Shown here one piece after another: positions 1 to 7,130 of a stretch of 46,056 nucleotides of DNA. The notes under the pieces are model-generated. The model made no database searches and had not been told where the DNA came from. It saw nothing but the letters and a program-made list of their open reading frames with translations. A program made the translations under genes and the position numbers. The first letter of the stretch is position 1; every line of letters starts with the position of its first letter. Origin of the DNA: Pseudomonas sp. C1C7 (GTDB lineage Bacteria; Pseudomonadota; Gammaproteobacteria; Pseudomonadales; Pseudomonadaceae); assembly GCF_013359595.1 (NCBI RefSeq), contig NZ_JABFMP010000047.1:1-46056 (forward strand). The letters are read 5' to 3'.

Positions 1-42
1 GATGGTCAGGGCGAATTGGGGTTGATTGGCGGGTGCGAACAT
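1..42 (-). CDS. vgrG: VgrG, type VI secretion tip protein (5' end only)
   Basis: Only the first 14 codons lie in the window. They read MFAPANQPQFALTI, which matches the usual N-terminus of Pseudomonas VgrG/TssI spike proteins. A Shine-Dalgarno sequence (GAGGAA) sits about 7 bases before the ATG at 42. VgrG trimers cap the Hcp tube and carry effectors through the T6SS. The gene follows hcp on the same strand about 118 bp downstream of its stop, the common hcp-vgrG order. The body of the protein lies outside the window, so identity rests on this short stretch and on context. Confidence 0.7.
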   Translation of the reverse strand, partial: MFAPANQPQFALTI

Positions 43-111
43 TCCGTGTTCCTCGAGTTTTGCAACGTGCGCCGATTACCTGAAAGGCCTCGACGTACGC
101 CAAATGTTCGG

Positions 112-142
112 AGGCATCGACCTGCAAGACGCGTCGATGCCT
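112..142. other. Hairpin between hcp and vgrG
   Basis: AGGCATCGAC at 112-121 is perfectly complementary to GTCGATGCCT at 133-142, with an 11-base loop. It lies in the hcp-vgrG intergenic spacer. There is no U-tract on the transcribed minus strand, so it looks like an mRNA-stabilising or attenuating hairpin rather than an intrinsic terminator. It could make hcp message more abundant than vgrG message; this is inference. Confidence 0.5.
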
Positions 143-159
143 GTAACGTTCAGCTGCGG

Positions 160-675
160 TTAAACGACGGGTGAGCGCCAGTCATCGGAACCGGAAGTGC
201 CGGAGACTTCGTGGGTCCAGGTGATTTTGCGGTAGGTGAAATGCACCTCTTCCAGGTGTGTGTAGTGCAGGTTTTCCGGGTCCTGGCAGTTGTGCATCTT
301 GTTGTTGATGGCAACGATGATCGCGTCTTCCAGTTTGGTGGTGTAGTAGTGCTCCTGGGTGCCTTGTGCGGAGGTGCGGAACCACTGGATCTCGATTTCC
401 GTCATGCGCTCGCCGGACGTCAAGGCGGCTTGCAGCAGCGGCGAAGCCTTGTCGAAGACCTTGGTGACCACAGCGGGTTTGTGAATGCGCTGACCGGTTG
501 GCTGACCGGATTGCGGGTCACGCGGGATGATCACGTCGTGGGTGAACGCCTGAACCATGACCTGGTCTTCGTGACCTTCCTGGTAGGAATTGCCAACGGA
601 ATCGGCGGTGAACGCGCCGGCAGTGATCAGGCCTTGTTTTTCGCCGGTAATGGACATGTATGCGGGTGTAGCCAT
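160..675 (-). CDS. hcp: Hcp, type VI secretion tube protein
   Basis: A 171-residue protein of normal Hcp length (about 160-172). It begins MATPAYMSITGEKQG, followed by the family blocks GLITAGAFTADSVGN, GHEDQVMVQAF, PRDPQSGQPTGQR and EHYYTTKLEDA. Hcp forms stacked hexameric rings that make the inner tube of the T6SS; it is secreted and also chaperones effectors. The sequence looks closer to the H2-type HcpA/B/C group of P. aeruginosa than to Hcp1 (judged from memory, not aligned). AAGGAG lies a few bases before the ATG at 675. The only other T6SS gene visible is the start of vgrG just downstream, so this may be an orphan hcp-vgrG island serving a T6SS encoded elsewhere. Confidence 0.92.
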   Translation of the reverse strand: MATPAYMSITGEKQGLITAGAFTADSVGNSYQEGHEDQVMVQAFTHDVIIPRDPQSGQPTGQRIHKPAVVTKVFDKASPLLQAALTSGERMTEIEIQWFRTSAQGTQEHYYTTKLEDAIIVAINNKMHNCQDPENLHYTHLEEVHFTYRKITWTHEVSGTSGSDDWRSPVV

Positions 676-746
676 GGGGGGTGCTCCTTGCTGAAATTTC
701 AGGGGTTCCCAGAGGGCAAAATCGCCCGATGGGTGCCTGAGTCCTA

Positions 747-762
747 GTCAAGGAACGTGCCA
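747..762 (-). promoter_or_regulatory. Sigma-54-like promoter of hcp
   Basis: On the minus strand the sequence reads TGGCACG-TTCC-TTGAC, close to the RpoN consensus TGGCACG-N4-TTGCW. The -24 block is perfect. The -12 block has GA in place of GC. It lies about 72 bp upstream of the hcp start codon with the correct polarity. Several Pseudomonas T6SS clusters are known to be controlled by sigma-54 and dedicated enhancer-binding proteins, which fits. Confidence 0.6.
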
Positions 763-849
763 GAAATATTGAGGGCCAATAAAATCGGGTAGATTAAGTG
801 TTTTTAGCCGATTTTTGAAACATTTAGACGCCAAATGACCCCAAAAAGT

Positions 850-970
850 GCGCAAGAAGTTGCGCAGTAATGTGCAACTTCTTGCGCACTCCTCTGTAAG
901 CCTCGAAAAGCAAAGCGTGCAGAAAGGTGTCCACAGCTTTATCCACATTTTTTTGCGCAACTTCTTGCGC
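850..970. promoter_or_regulatory. Three GCGCAA-N4-TTGCGC dyads, putative enhancer sites
   Basis: Three 16-bp dyads occur at 850-865 (GCGCAAGAAGTTGCGC), 872-887 (GTGCAACTTCTTGCGC, one base off) and 955-970 (GCGCAACTTCTTGCGC). The first two are inverted relative to each other and could form a large cruciform or RNA hairpin with a short loop. Their centres are 22 and 83 bp apart, about 2 and 8 helical turns. They lie roughly 90-220 bp upstream of the sigma-54-like promoter of hcp, the usual range for enhancer-binding-protein sites. The rest of 676-1129 holds no convincing gene. A perfect DnaA-box 9-mer is at 939-947. Confidence 0.6.
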
Positions 971-1129
971 AGTTGGGCCCTGACGCATCATCCGATTTCA
1001 GGGGCGAAATCATGGCAATCACCTGCCCAGTTTTTTCCTCATCAATAGCCACAAAAAACCTGCTTTCTCCCTTACCTGTGCATGAACAGAATACAAATTC
1101 CCACGCACAGGAAACGACAGGAGTAAGTC

Positions 1130-1807
1130 ATGACGTTCTCGATTATCGGACGTTGCCCCGAGACCGGGCAGCTCGGCATTGCCATCAGTTCTTCAAGCAT
1201 TGCGGTGGGCGCGCGTTGTCCCTGGGCGCGGGCAGGGGTCGGAGCGGTGTCTACGCAGAACATCACGCTGCCGGCGCTGGGGCCGCAGATTCTCGATCTG
1301 CTGGAGCACCAGCATCTGGAGGCTGAGGCGGCGCTGGACAAGGCCCTGAGTGCCAACGGCTGGAGCCAGTATCGGCAAGTCACGGTGATCGATGCGTCCG
1401 GGCGGATTGCCTGTTTCAGTGGCAAGGAGTCGCTGGGCGTGCACAACGCCGTGAAGGGCGAGCAGTGTGTGGCGGCGGGCAATCTGCTCAGCGATGTGCG
1501 GGTGATCGAGGCCATGGTCGCGGCGTTCGAGGCCGAGCCAGGGCAGTTGGCCGATCGGCTGCTGGCGGCGATGCAGGCTGCCATGGCCGCCGGTGGCGAG
1601 GCGGGGCCGGTGCATTCCGCAGCGCTCAAAGTGGTGGGCGATTACACCTGGCCGATCATCGACTTGCGGGTCGACTGGGCCGAGGAAGATCCCATCGGTC
1701 AGCTCGCGGGTCTCTGGCAGGCCTACCGGCCGCAAATGCAGGACTACCTGACCCGCGCGCTCAACCCGACAGCGGCCCCGAGCTACGGAGTGCCGGGGGA
1801 TGAGTGA
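1130..1807 (+). CDS. DUF1028 family protein
   Basis: A 225-residue cytoplasmic protein. The N-terminal block MTFSIIGRCPETGQLGIA, followed by SSSIAVGARCPWARAGVGAVSTQ, is characteristic of DUF1028. This family is thought to have an Ntn-hydrolase-like fold in which Thr2 would become the N-terminal nucleophile after Met removal; here residue 2 is Thr. The length covers the core domain without extra C-terminal modules. A SD-like AGGAG precedes the ATG. Its end overlaps the next gene by 8 bases, so the two are probably translationally coupled, suggesting that the two hydrolase-like proteins act on the same amide or acyl-amino compound. The reaction is unknown. Confidence 0.85.
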   Translation: MTFSIIGRCPETGQLGIAISSSSIAVGARCPWARAGVGAVSTQNITLPALGPQILDLLEHQHLEAEAALDKALSANGWSQYRQVTVIDASGRIACFSGKESLGVHNAVKGEQCVAAGNLLSDVRVIEAMVAAFEAEPGQLADRLLAAMQAAMAAGGEAGPVHSAALKVVGDYTWPIIDLRVDWAEEDPIGQLAGLWQAYRPQMQDYLTRALNPTAAPSYGVPGDE

Positions 1808-2978
1808 GGTCTCCAGCCGCGACCTGTTGGAGCGCCTGGTCGGCTTTGCCACCGTCAGCCGCGACTCCAACCTGGAACTGATTCGCTACATCCAGGATTA
1901 CCTGGCCGGGCACGGCGTGCAGAGCGAGCTGTTCTACAACGACGAAGGCACCAAGGCCAATCTGTTCGCCAGCATTGGCCCGCAGACCTCCGGTGGTGTG
2001 GTGCTTTCGGGCCACACCGATGTGGTGCCGGTCGACGGGCAGGCCTGGACGGTGGAGCCGTTTCGCCTGAGCGAAAACAATGGGCGTCTCTACGGGCGCG
2101 GCACGGCGGACATGAAAGGCTTCATCGCCTCGGTGCTCGCGGCGGTTCCGCTCTTTGTGCAGCGCCCGCTTCGGGTCCCCGTGCATCTGGCGTTTTCCTA
2201 CGATGAAGAAGTGGGTTGCCTGGGTGTCAGGCCGATGCTCGAAGAGCTGCAGAAGCGTCCGCACAAACCTGCACTCTGCCTGATCGGCGAACCCACCGAG
2301 CTCAAACCCGTGCTCGGTCACAAGGGCAAACTGGCGATGCGCTGCGAAGTGCGCGGCGCCGCCTGCCATTCGGCCTATGCGCCTTATGGGGTGAATGCGA
2401 TCGAATACGCCGCGAAGCTGATCGGTCGGCTGGGCAGCATCGGCGAGCAACTGGCGCATCCTGATCACCATGATCCGCGTTTCGATCCGCCGTATTCCAC
2501 GGTGCAAACGGGGGTGATCAAAGGCGGCAGGGCATTGAACATCGTGCCGGCTGAATGCGAGTTCGATTTCGAGGTCAGGGCGCTGCCGAACTTCGATGCC
2601 CAGCAGGTGGCCAGCCAGTTGCAGGCATATGCCGAGCAGGAGCTGTTGCCGAAGATGCGGGCGGTGCAGGCGGATACGGACATCAGGTTGCGGCCGCTGA
2701 GCGCCTATCCCGGTTTGGCCACGCCGCCGGAGAGTGAGGCGGCGCGGTTGCTGGCGATCCTTAGCCAGTCTTCGGATTTCGGCACCGTGGCTTTTGGTAC
2801 CGAGGGCGGGCTGTTCGAGCAGGCCGGGATTCCGACGGTGGTGTGCGGGCCGGGCAGCATGGATCAGGGGCACAAGCCTGACGAGTTCGTCTCGGTGGAG
2901 CAGTTGCGCGGGTGCGATGCGATGCTGGGGCGGTTGGCGGATTATCTGAGCTCAGACACAAACATCGCCCCCTTGTAG
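1800..2978 (+). CDS. ArgE/DapE-family M20 deacylase (acetylornithine deacetylase-like)
   Basis: A 392-residue metallopeptidase-fold amidohydrolase. Visible metal and catalytic residues are H72 and D74 in GHTDVVPVDG, D104 in GTADMKG, E136/E137 in YDEEVG, E164 in GEPTE, and a late His in MDQGHKPDE. This is the typical ArgE layout, giving hydrolysis of an N-acyl amino acid or amine. The location in a catabolic cluster, not an arginine operon, suggests a scavenging paralogue rather than the biosynthetic argE. The start overlaps the DUF1028 stop. The stop codon TAG (2976-2978) lies inside the left arm of a REP element, so the native C-terminus may have been altered slightly. Confidence 0.85.
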   Translation: MSEVSSRDLLERLVGFATVSRDSNLELIRYIQDYLAGHGVQSELFYNDEGTKANLFASIGPQTSGGVVLSGHTDVVPVDGQAWTVEPFRLSENNGRLYGRGTADMKGFIASVLAAVPLFVQRPLRVPVHLAFSYDEEVGCLGVRPMLEELQKRPHKPALCLIGEPTELKPVLGHKGKLAMRCEVRGAACHSAYAPYGVNAIEYAAKLIGRLGSIGEQLAHPDHHDPRFDPPYSTVQTGVIKGGRALNIVPAECEFDFEVRALPNFDAQQVASQLQAYAEQELLPKMRAVQADTDIRLRPLSAYPGLATPPESEAARLLAILSQSSDFGTVAFGTEGGLFEQAGIPTVVCGPGSMDQGHKPDEFVSVEQLRGCDAMLGRLADYLSSDTNIAPL

Positions 2979-3060
2979 GAGCTGTCGAGTGAAACGAGGC
3001 TGCGATCTTTTGATTTTGAAGAGCAAGATCAAAAGATCGCAGCCTGCGGCAGCTCCTACA
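2974..3060. repeat. REP-type inverted repeat between convergent genes
   Basis: The outer arms TGTAGGAGCTG (2974-2984) and CAGCTCCTACA (3050-3060) are inverted, with an inner stem around GATCAAAAGATCGCAGCC. It belongs to the same family as the elements at 23313-23402 and 32034-32130. It separates two converging genes and supplies the TAG stop of both. It probably also acts as a bidirectional mRNA end. Confidence 0.85.
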
Positions 3061-3997
3061 GGGGATTGGATTGGTTCTGCCCGGCCACCTTCTGACTCAA
3101 CTGCTCCCGGCAAAAATCCACGAACAATTGCGCAGGCTTGGTCAGTTGACTGCGCTTGAGGCGCGCGGCCGCGAGGCCCGAGGCGGTCACCGGTTCCTTG
3201 ATATCCACCGACACCACCTTCTTCCCATCATAAGTACATTCCGAATGCGGCCGGGTCACCAGGATCGAGAAGCCGAAGCCCTGGCCGACCATGCCGCGCA
3301 CCATCTCGATCGACGGCGAGCTGAACACGATGTTCGGCGTCAGATCCAGTTCGTGGAACAGGCTGACGAAGTAGGTCCGGCTCGGTTGCACATCGAGCAG
3401 GATCATCGGCTCGCCACACAGATCCCTCAGCGAAATGGCCTGCTGGTCGGCAAAGCGATGCCCCTCAGGGAGTAGGATGTAAGGCTTCTGCGGTGGCATC
3501 AGCGGGGTGGTCTGGATGGTGCTGTCCAGTCCGTGATCGTAGAGGAAGGCGACGTCGAAGGTGCCGGCAGTCAAGCCTTGCACCAGGTCCTGCTGCTCGC
3601 CGTCGCGGATGCGGATATCGACGCCCGGATACAGCTTGCGAAAGTCGGCAATCAATTGCGGCAGGTACAGCGGGGCGACCGTCTCGAAGCAGCCGATGTC
3701 GATCTGTCCGGACACCGTATCGTTGTCCGCCAGCGCATTCTGCTCGAACTCCCGAGCCATGCGCAGCAGCTCCTGCGCTTTGTGGTAGAAGCGTGTGCCG
3801 GTGGGCGTCAGGGATACGCCCTGGGCATGGTGGCGGATGAACAACTGGACGTTGAACGACTCTTCCAGGCTCTTGATCGCCGTCGATACCGAAGGCTGCG
3901 CGATGTAGAGCTGCCTCGACGCCTCCGCCACGCTGCCGGCTTCCACCGTGGTGACGAAGTACTTGAGTTGCCGCAAGGTATAGGAAGCCACACGCAC
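3056..3997 (-). CDS. LysR-family transcriptional regulator
   Basis: 313 residues, the normal LTTR length. The N-terminal winged helix-turn-helix covers about residues 5-65, with the core YIAQPSVSTAIKSLEESF, followed by an effector-binding domain (family features GCFETVAPLYLP and GLTAGTFDVAFLYD). It is transcribed away from the aldehyde dehydrogenase gene and converges on the ArgE-like gene, so it is the likely regulator of the surrounding catabolic block. The divergent spacer carries a T-N11-A type dyad. Its stop codon is formed by a REP arm, so the last residues (NPL) sit at the element boundary. The inducer is unknown; a polyamine, amino acid or amide would fit the neighbours. Confidence 0.9.
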   Translation of the reverse strand: MRVASYTLRQLKYFVTTVEAGSVAEASRQLYIAQPSVSTAIKSLEESFNVQLFIRHHAQGVSLTPTGTRFYHKAQELLRMAREFEQNALADNDTVSGQIDIGCFETVAPLYLPQLIADFRKLYPGVDIRIRDGEQQDLVQGLTAGTFDVAFLYDHGLDSTIQTTPLMPPQKPYILLPEGHRFADQQAISLRDLCGEPMILLDVQPSRTYFVSLFHELDLTPNIVFSSPSIEMVRGMVGQGFGFSILVTRPHSECTYDGKKVVSVDIKEPVTASGLAAARLKRSQLTKPAQLFVDFCREQLSQKVAGQNQSNPL

Positions 3998-4138
3998 CTC
4001 TTTGTTTTTCGCTGACGCAAGAATGCCTGGCTGAACCTTACCTCATGGCGGGGCCGGGCTGGCCAAACCCTTGCCAAGTTTTTTCTTATGTCCCGAGCAT
4101 ATTTTTAATAATTTTCCGATTCGCACGGCTGACGCACT

Positions 4139-4180
4139 ATCTGTCCAATCAGATAACAACCCCGACCATCCAAATGGTCG
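4139..4180. promoter_or_regulatory. Two dyads in the LysR-aldehyde dehydrogenase divergent region
   Basis: ATCTG-TCCAAT-CAGAT at 4139-4154 contains a T-N11-A LysR box. CGACCAT-CCAA-ATGGTCG at 4163-4180 is a perfect 7-bp-arm dyad immediately before the ribosome-binding site of the dehydrogenase gene. The first is the best candidate for LysR binding. The second could be an additional operator or an mRNA hairpin close to the SD. Confidence 0.5.
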
Positions 4181-4195
4181 TAAAGGGAGCGTAGC

Positions 4196-5686
4196 GTGTT
4201 CGACCTCGACTACTGGCAGCAGAGAGCTGCCCGGCAAACCTTCTCCGATAAAGCCTTGATCGATGGCCGGCAGATCTCTGCCGCTTCAGGCGCGACATTC
4301 GATTCGATCAACCCGGCCACCAACCAGTTGCTGGCCCGCGTTGCAGCCTGTGGCGAAGTCGAAGTGGATATGGCCGTTCGCAGTGCGCGCCGTGCCTTCA
4401 ACGAAGGCCCTTGGGCGCGGATGGCACCGGTGGAGCGCAAGCGCGTGTTGCTGCGCCTGTCCGAGCTGATGCTGGCCCATCGCGAAGAGCTGGCCCTGCT
4501 CGATTCCCTCGACATGGGCAAACCGGTGATGGATGCCTACAACATCGACGTGCCGGGCGCTGCCCATGTGTTCGGCTGGTACGGCGAGGCGCTGGACAAG
4601 CTCTACGATCAGGTCGCACCCACCGCGCCATCGGCGTTGGCGACCATCACCCGTGAACCCTTGGGCGTCATCGCTGCCGTCGTGCCGTGGAACTTCCCGT
4701 TGGACATGGCGGCCTGGAAGCTCGCACCGGCATTGGCCGCCGGCAACAGCGTGGTACTCAAGCCCGCCGAGCAATCGCCGTTCTCGGCCCTGCGTCTGGC
4801 GGAGCTGGCGCTGGAAGCCGGCTTGCCGGCCGGCGTGCTGAACGTGGTGCCGGGTCTGGGTGAGTCCGCCGGCAAGGCGCTGGGCCTGCATCCCGATGTC
4901 GATTGCCTGGTGTTCACCGGCTCGACCCAGGTGGGCAAGTACTTCATGCAGTATTCCGCGCAGTCGAACCTCAAGCAGGTCTGGCTGGAATGCGGCGGCA
5001 AGAGCCCGAGCCTGGTGTTCGACGACTGCCGTGATCTGGATCTGGCGGCGGAGAAAGCCGCGTTCGGCATCTTCTTCAACCAGGGCGAAGTCTGCTCGGC
5101 CAACTCGCGTCTGTATGTGCAGCGTTCGATCAAAGACGAGTTCATCGAGCGGCTCATGGAGAAAGCCAAAGCCTGGATGCCGGGCGATCCGTTGAACCCG
5201 GCAAGCCGCGCCGGTGCCATCGTCGATGCCAGCCAGGCCGCGCGGGTGATGAGCTTTATCGAACGTGCCGGGCAGGACGGCGCGCGTCTGGTCACCGGTG
5301 GCCGGCGCTTGAGCTTCAACGGCTCCGACAACTTCATCGAGCCGACCATTTTTGCCGACGTCGCCCAGGACGCGTATCTGTCCCGCGAAGAGGTCTTCGG
5401 GCCGGTGCTGGCAATTTCCACCTTCGACAGCGAAGAGCAGGCGGTGCAACTGGCCAACGACAGCATCTATGGCCTGGCGGCCTCGGTCTGGAGCGACGAT
5501 CTGAATCGCGCGCACCGCGTGTCCCGCGCCCTGAAGGCGGGCACCGTGTCGGTCAATACCGTCGACGCCCTGGACGTCACCGTGCCGTTCGGTGGCGGCA
5601 AGCAGTCGGGGTTCGGTCGCGACCTGTCGCTGCACTCTTTCGATAAATACACCCATTTGAAAACCACCTGGTTTCAATTGCGTTGA
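4196..5686 (+). CDS. NAD(P)-dependent aldehyde dehydrogenase (PuuC-like)
   Basis: 496 residues with all ALDH superfamily hallmarks: N166 in VPWNFP, the cofactor-binding block KPAEQSP (about 189-195), FTGSTQVGK (240-248), general base E265 in LECGGKSP, and nucleophile C300 in FFNQGEVCSA. It oxidises an aldehyde to its acid. It resembles gamma-glutamyl-gamma-aminobutyraldehyde dehydrogenases, but substrate assignment is inference. The start is GTG at 4196, preceded by AAGGGAGC. Downstream lies a polyamine-type binding protein, consistent with oxidation of an aminoaldehyde made by amine catabolism. It is probably controlled by the divergent LysR gene. Confidence 0.9.
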   Translation: MFDLDYWQQRAARQTFSDKALIDGRQISAASGATFDSINPATNQLLARVAACGEVEVDMAVRSARRAFNEGPWARMAPVERKRVLLRLSELMLAHREELALLDSLDMGKPVMDAYNIDVPGAAHVFGWYGEALDKLYDQVAPTAPSALATITREPLGVIAAVVPWNFPLDMAAWKLAPALAAGNSVVLKPAEQSPFSALRLAELALEAGLPAGVLNVVPGLGESAGKALGLHPDVDCLVFTGSTQVGKYFMQYSAQSNLKQVWLECGGKSPSLVFDDCRDLDLAAEKAAFGIFFNQGEVCSANSRLYVQRSIKDEFIERLMEKAKAWMPGDPLNPASRAGAIVDASQAARVMSFIERAGQDGARLVTGGRRLSFNGSDNFIEPTIFADVAQDAYLSREEVFGPVLAISTFDSEEQAVQLANDSIYGLAASVWSDDLNRAHRVSRALKAGTVSVNTVDALDVTVPFGGGKQSGFGRDLSLHSFDKYTHLKTTWFQLR

Positions 5687-5703
5687 ATTGCACTTGACTA
5701 ATT

Positions 5704-5728
5704 AACCGCGCACTCACTGTGTGCGGTT
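5704..5728 (+). other. Intergenic hairpin after the aldehyde dehydrogenase gene
   Basis: AACCGCGCAC pairs with GTGTGCGGTT (one G-U) around a 5-base loop. Only a short T-tract follows, so read-through into the binding-protein gene is likely. It may tune the ratio of the two products. No other feature is visible in the 151-bp gap. Confidence 0.4.
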
Positions 5729-5837
5729 TCAAGAATAAAAAAGATGTCCCGACGCGGAGAGTCAATCGCGTACTTGCGGCCGCGTGGTCGTGACTGCCTC
5801 AGTAACCAATCACAATTAAAAAGTGAGGGAGCTTTAT

Positions 5838-6887
5838 ATGTTCAAGTCTTCGAGCGTTACAGCGGTTGCTGGTATTTCAGCACTCCTTGCATTCACGGCA
5901 CCGGTCATCGCTCATTCCGAGAGCCTGACGGTGATTTCCTTCGGCGGTGCCACCAAGGCGGCGCAGGAAGGGGCTTACTTCAAACCCTTTGAAAGCAGCG
6001 GCGCCGGCAAGGTGGTGGTGGGCGAGTACAGCGGTGAGCTGTCCAAGGTCAAGGCCATGGTCGATGTCGGCCAGGTCAGCTGGGATGTCGTCGAGGTGGA
6101 AAGCCCCGAGCTGGTGCGCGGCTGCGAGGAGGGTCTGTTCGAACGGATCGACCCGGCCCTGATCGGTGATGCCGGCAACTACCTGCCGGGTGCGGTCAGC
6201 GAATGCGGCGTGGCCAGTTATGTGTGGTCGATGGTGCTGGCCTACAACGCGGGCAAGGTGGGCGCGGCGCCGACGTCCTGGGCGGACATGTGGAACCTGC
6301 AGCAGTTTCCGGGCAAGCGCGGTCTGCGCAAGGGCGCCAAGTACACCCTGGAAGTGGCGCTGCTTGCCGATGGTGTGAAGCAGCAAGACCTCTACAAGGT
6401 GCTCAACACCAAGGAAGGCGTGGACCGGGCGTTCAAGAAGCTCGATCAGATCAAGCCTTCGATCCAGTGGTGGGAGGCCGGCGCACAACCGCCACAATGG
6501 CTGGCCGCCGGCGATGTGGTGATGTCCGCCGCCTACAACGGACGCATCGCGGTGGCGCAGAAGGAAGGCTCGAAACTGGCGATCTCGTGGAACGGTCACC
6601 TCTACGATCCGGATCACTGGGCCATCGTCAAAGGCAGCCCGAACAAGACGCTGGCGCAGAAGTTCATCGTGTTCGCCAGCCAGGCCAGCGGGCAGAAAAC
6701 CTTCTCCACCCAGATCCCGTACGGGCCGATCCGCAAGGACGTGCTGGAGCAGTTGCCGGCCGACACCCTGGCGCAACTGCCCACCGCCCAGGCCAATCTG
6801 GCCGAAGGGCAACTGGTGGACGCGACTTTCTGGGTCGATCACGGCGAAGAACTTGAGGAACGTTTCAACGCCTGGGCCGCACGTTAA
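5838..6887 (+). CDS. Periplasmic substrate-binding protein, polyamine (PotD) type
   Basis: 349 residues. A signal peptide spans about residues 1-26 (hydrophobic core AVAGISALLAFTAPVIA). The mature protein starts with ESLTVISFGGATKAAQE, typical of family-1 solute-binding proteins for spermidine/putrescine-like compounds. The ATG at 5838 was chosen because GAGGGAG lies at good distance and because it begins a proper signal sequence. No permease or ATPase gene lies nearby, so this is an orphan binding protein that must share a transporter encoded elsewhere. The neighbours point to uptake of an amine or amino-acid derivative. The specificity cannot be read from the sequence. Confidence 0.88.
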   Translation: MFKSSSVTAVAGISALLAFTAPVIAHSESLTVISFGGATKAAQEGAYFKPFESSGAGKVVVGEYSGELSKVKAMVDVGQVSWDVVEVESPELVRGCEEGLFERIDPALIGDAGNYLPGAVSECGVASYVWSMVLAYNAGKVGAAPTSWADMWNLQQFPGKRGLRKGAKYTLEVALLADGVKQQDLYKVLNTKEGVDRAFKKLDQIKPSIQWWEAGAQPPQWLAAGDVVMSAAYNGRIAVAQKEGSKLAISWNGHLYDPDHWAIVKGSPNKTLAQKFIVFASQASGQKTFSTQIPYGPIRKDVLEQLPADTLAQLPTAQANLAEGQLVDATFWVDHGEELEERFNAWAAR

Positions 6888-6905
6888 GCGCTGCTGTTTT
6901 TAGAT

Positions 6906-6951
6906 AACTAACGGGCTCGCGTCTTTTGAAACGAGCCCGTTAGTTGTTTTT
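6906..6951 (+). terminator. Intrinsic terminator after the binding-protein gene
   Basis: AACTAACGGGCTCG (6906-6919) is perfectly complementary to CGAGCCCGTTAGTT (6932-6945), followed by GTTTTT. This is a strong rho-independent terminator that ends the aldehyde dehydrogenase-binding protein transcript. Confidence 0.88.
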
Positions 6952-6997
6952 AGTGCCAATAGTTTCCCGCAGAAAACGACAAAGCTTTTTTCTGGCT

Positions 6998-7104
6998 AAT
7001 AACGACAAAAATCATAATTTCGTTATTCGCGCACTCTGAACACAATACAAACACCCCGCAAATAAAGTTTAAGCGCGGAACTTGATTATCAAACTGTCGC
7101 GACA
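6998..7104. promoter_or_regulatory. Dyads upstream of the flavin monooxygenase gene
   Basis: AATAACGA (6998-7005) is the inverted repeat of TCGTTATT (7020-7027). TGTCGCGACA at 7095-7104 is a 10-bp palindrome. The stretch is AT-rich compared with its surroundings, as expected of a promoter. No binding protein can be assigned; the LysR gene at 3056-3997 is one candidate. Confidence 0.35.
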
Positions 7105-7130
7105 CCGTCGCCTCTTTGAAGGACACAAGC

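Noticed and set aside
1..675. A complete T6SS cluster
   Set aside because: Only hcp and the first codons of vgrG are visible, and nothing upstream of hcp belongs to a T6SS. The rest may lie outside the window.
748..960. A 70-codon frame in the hcp upstream region
   Set aside because: It reads through two of the dyads and the sigma-54-like promoter, lacks an SD and shows no coding bias.
7082..7092. TTGATTATCAA resembling an ANR/FNR box
   Set aside because: Half-sites are one base apart instead of four, so it does not fit the consensus.
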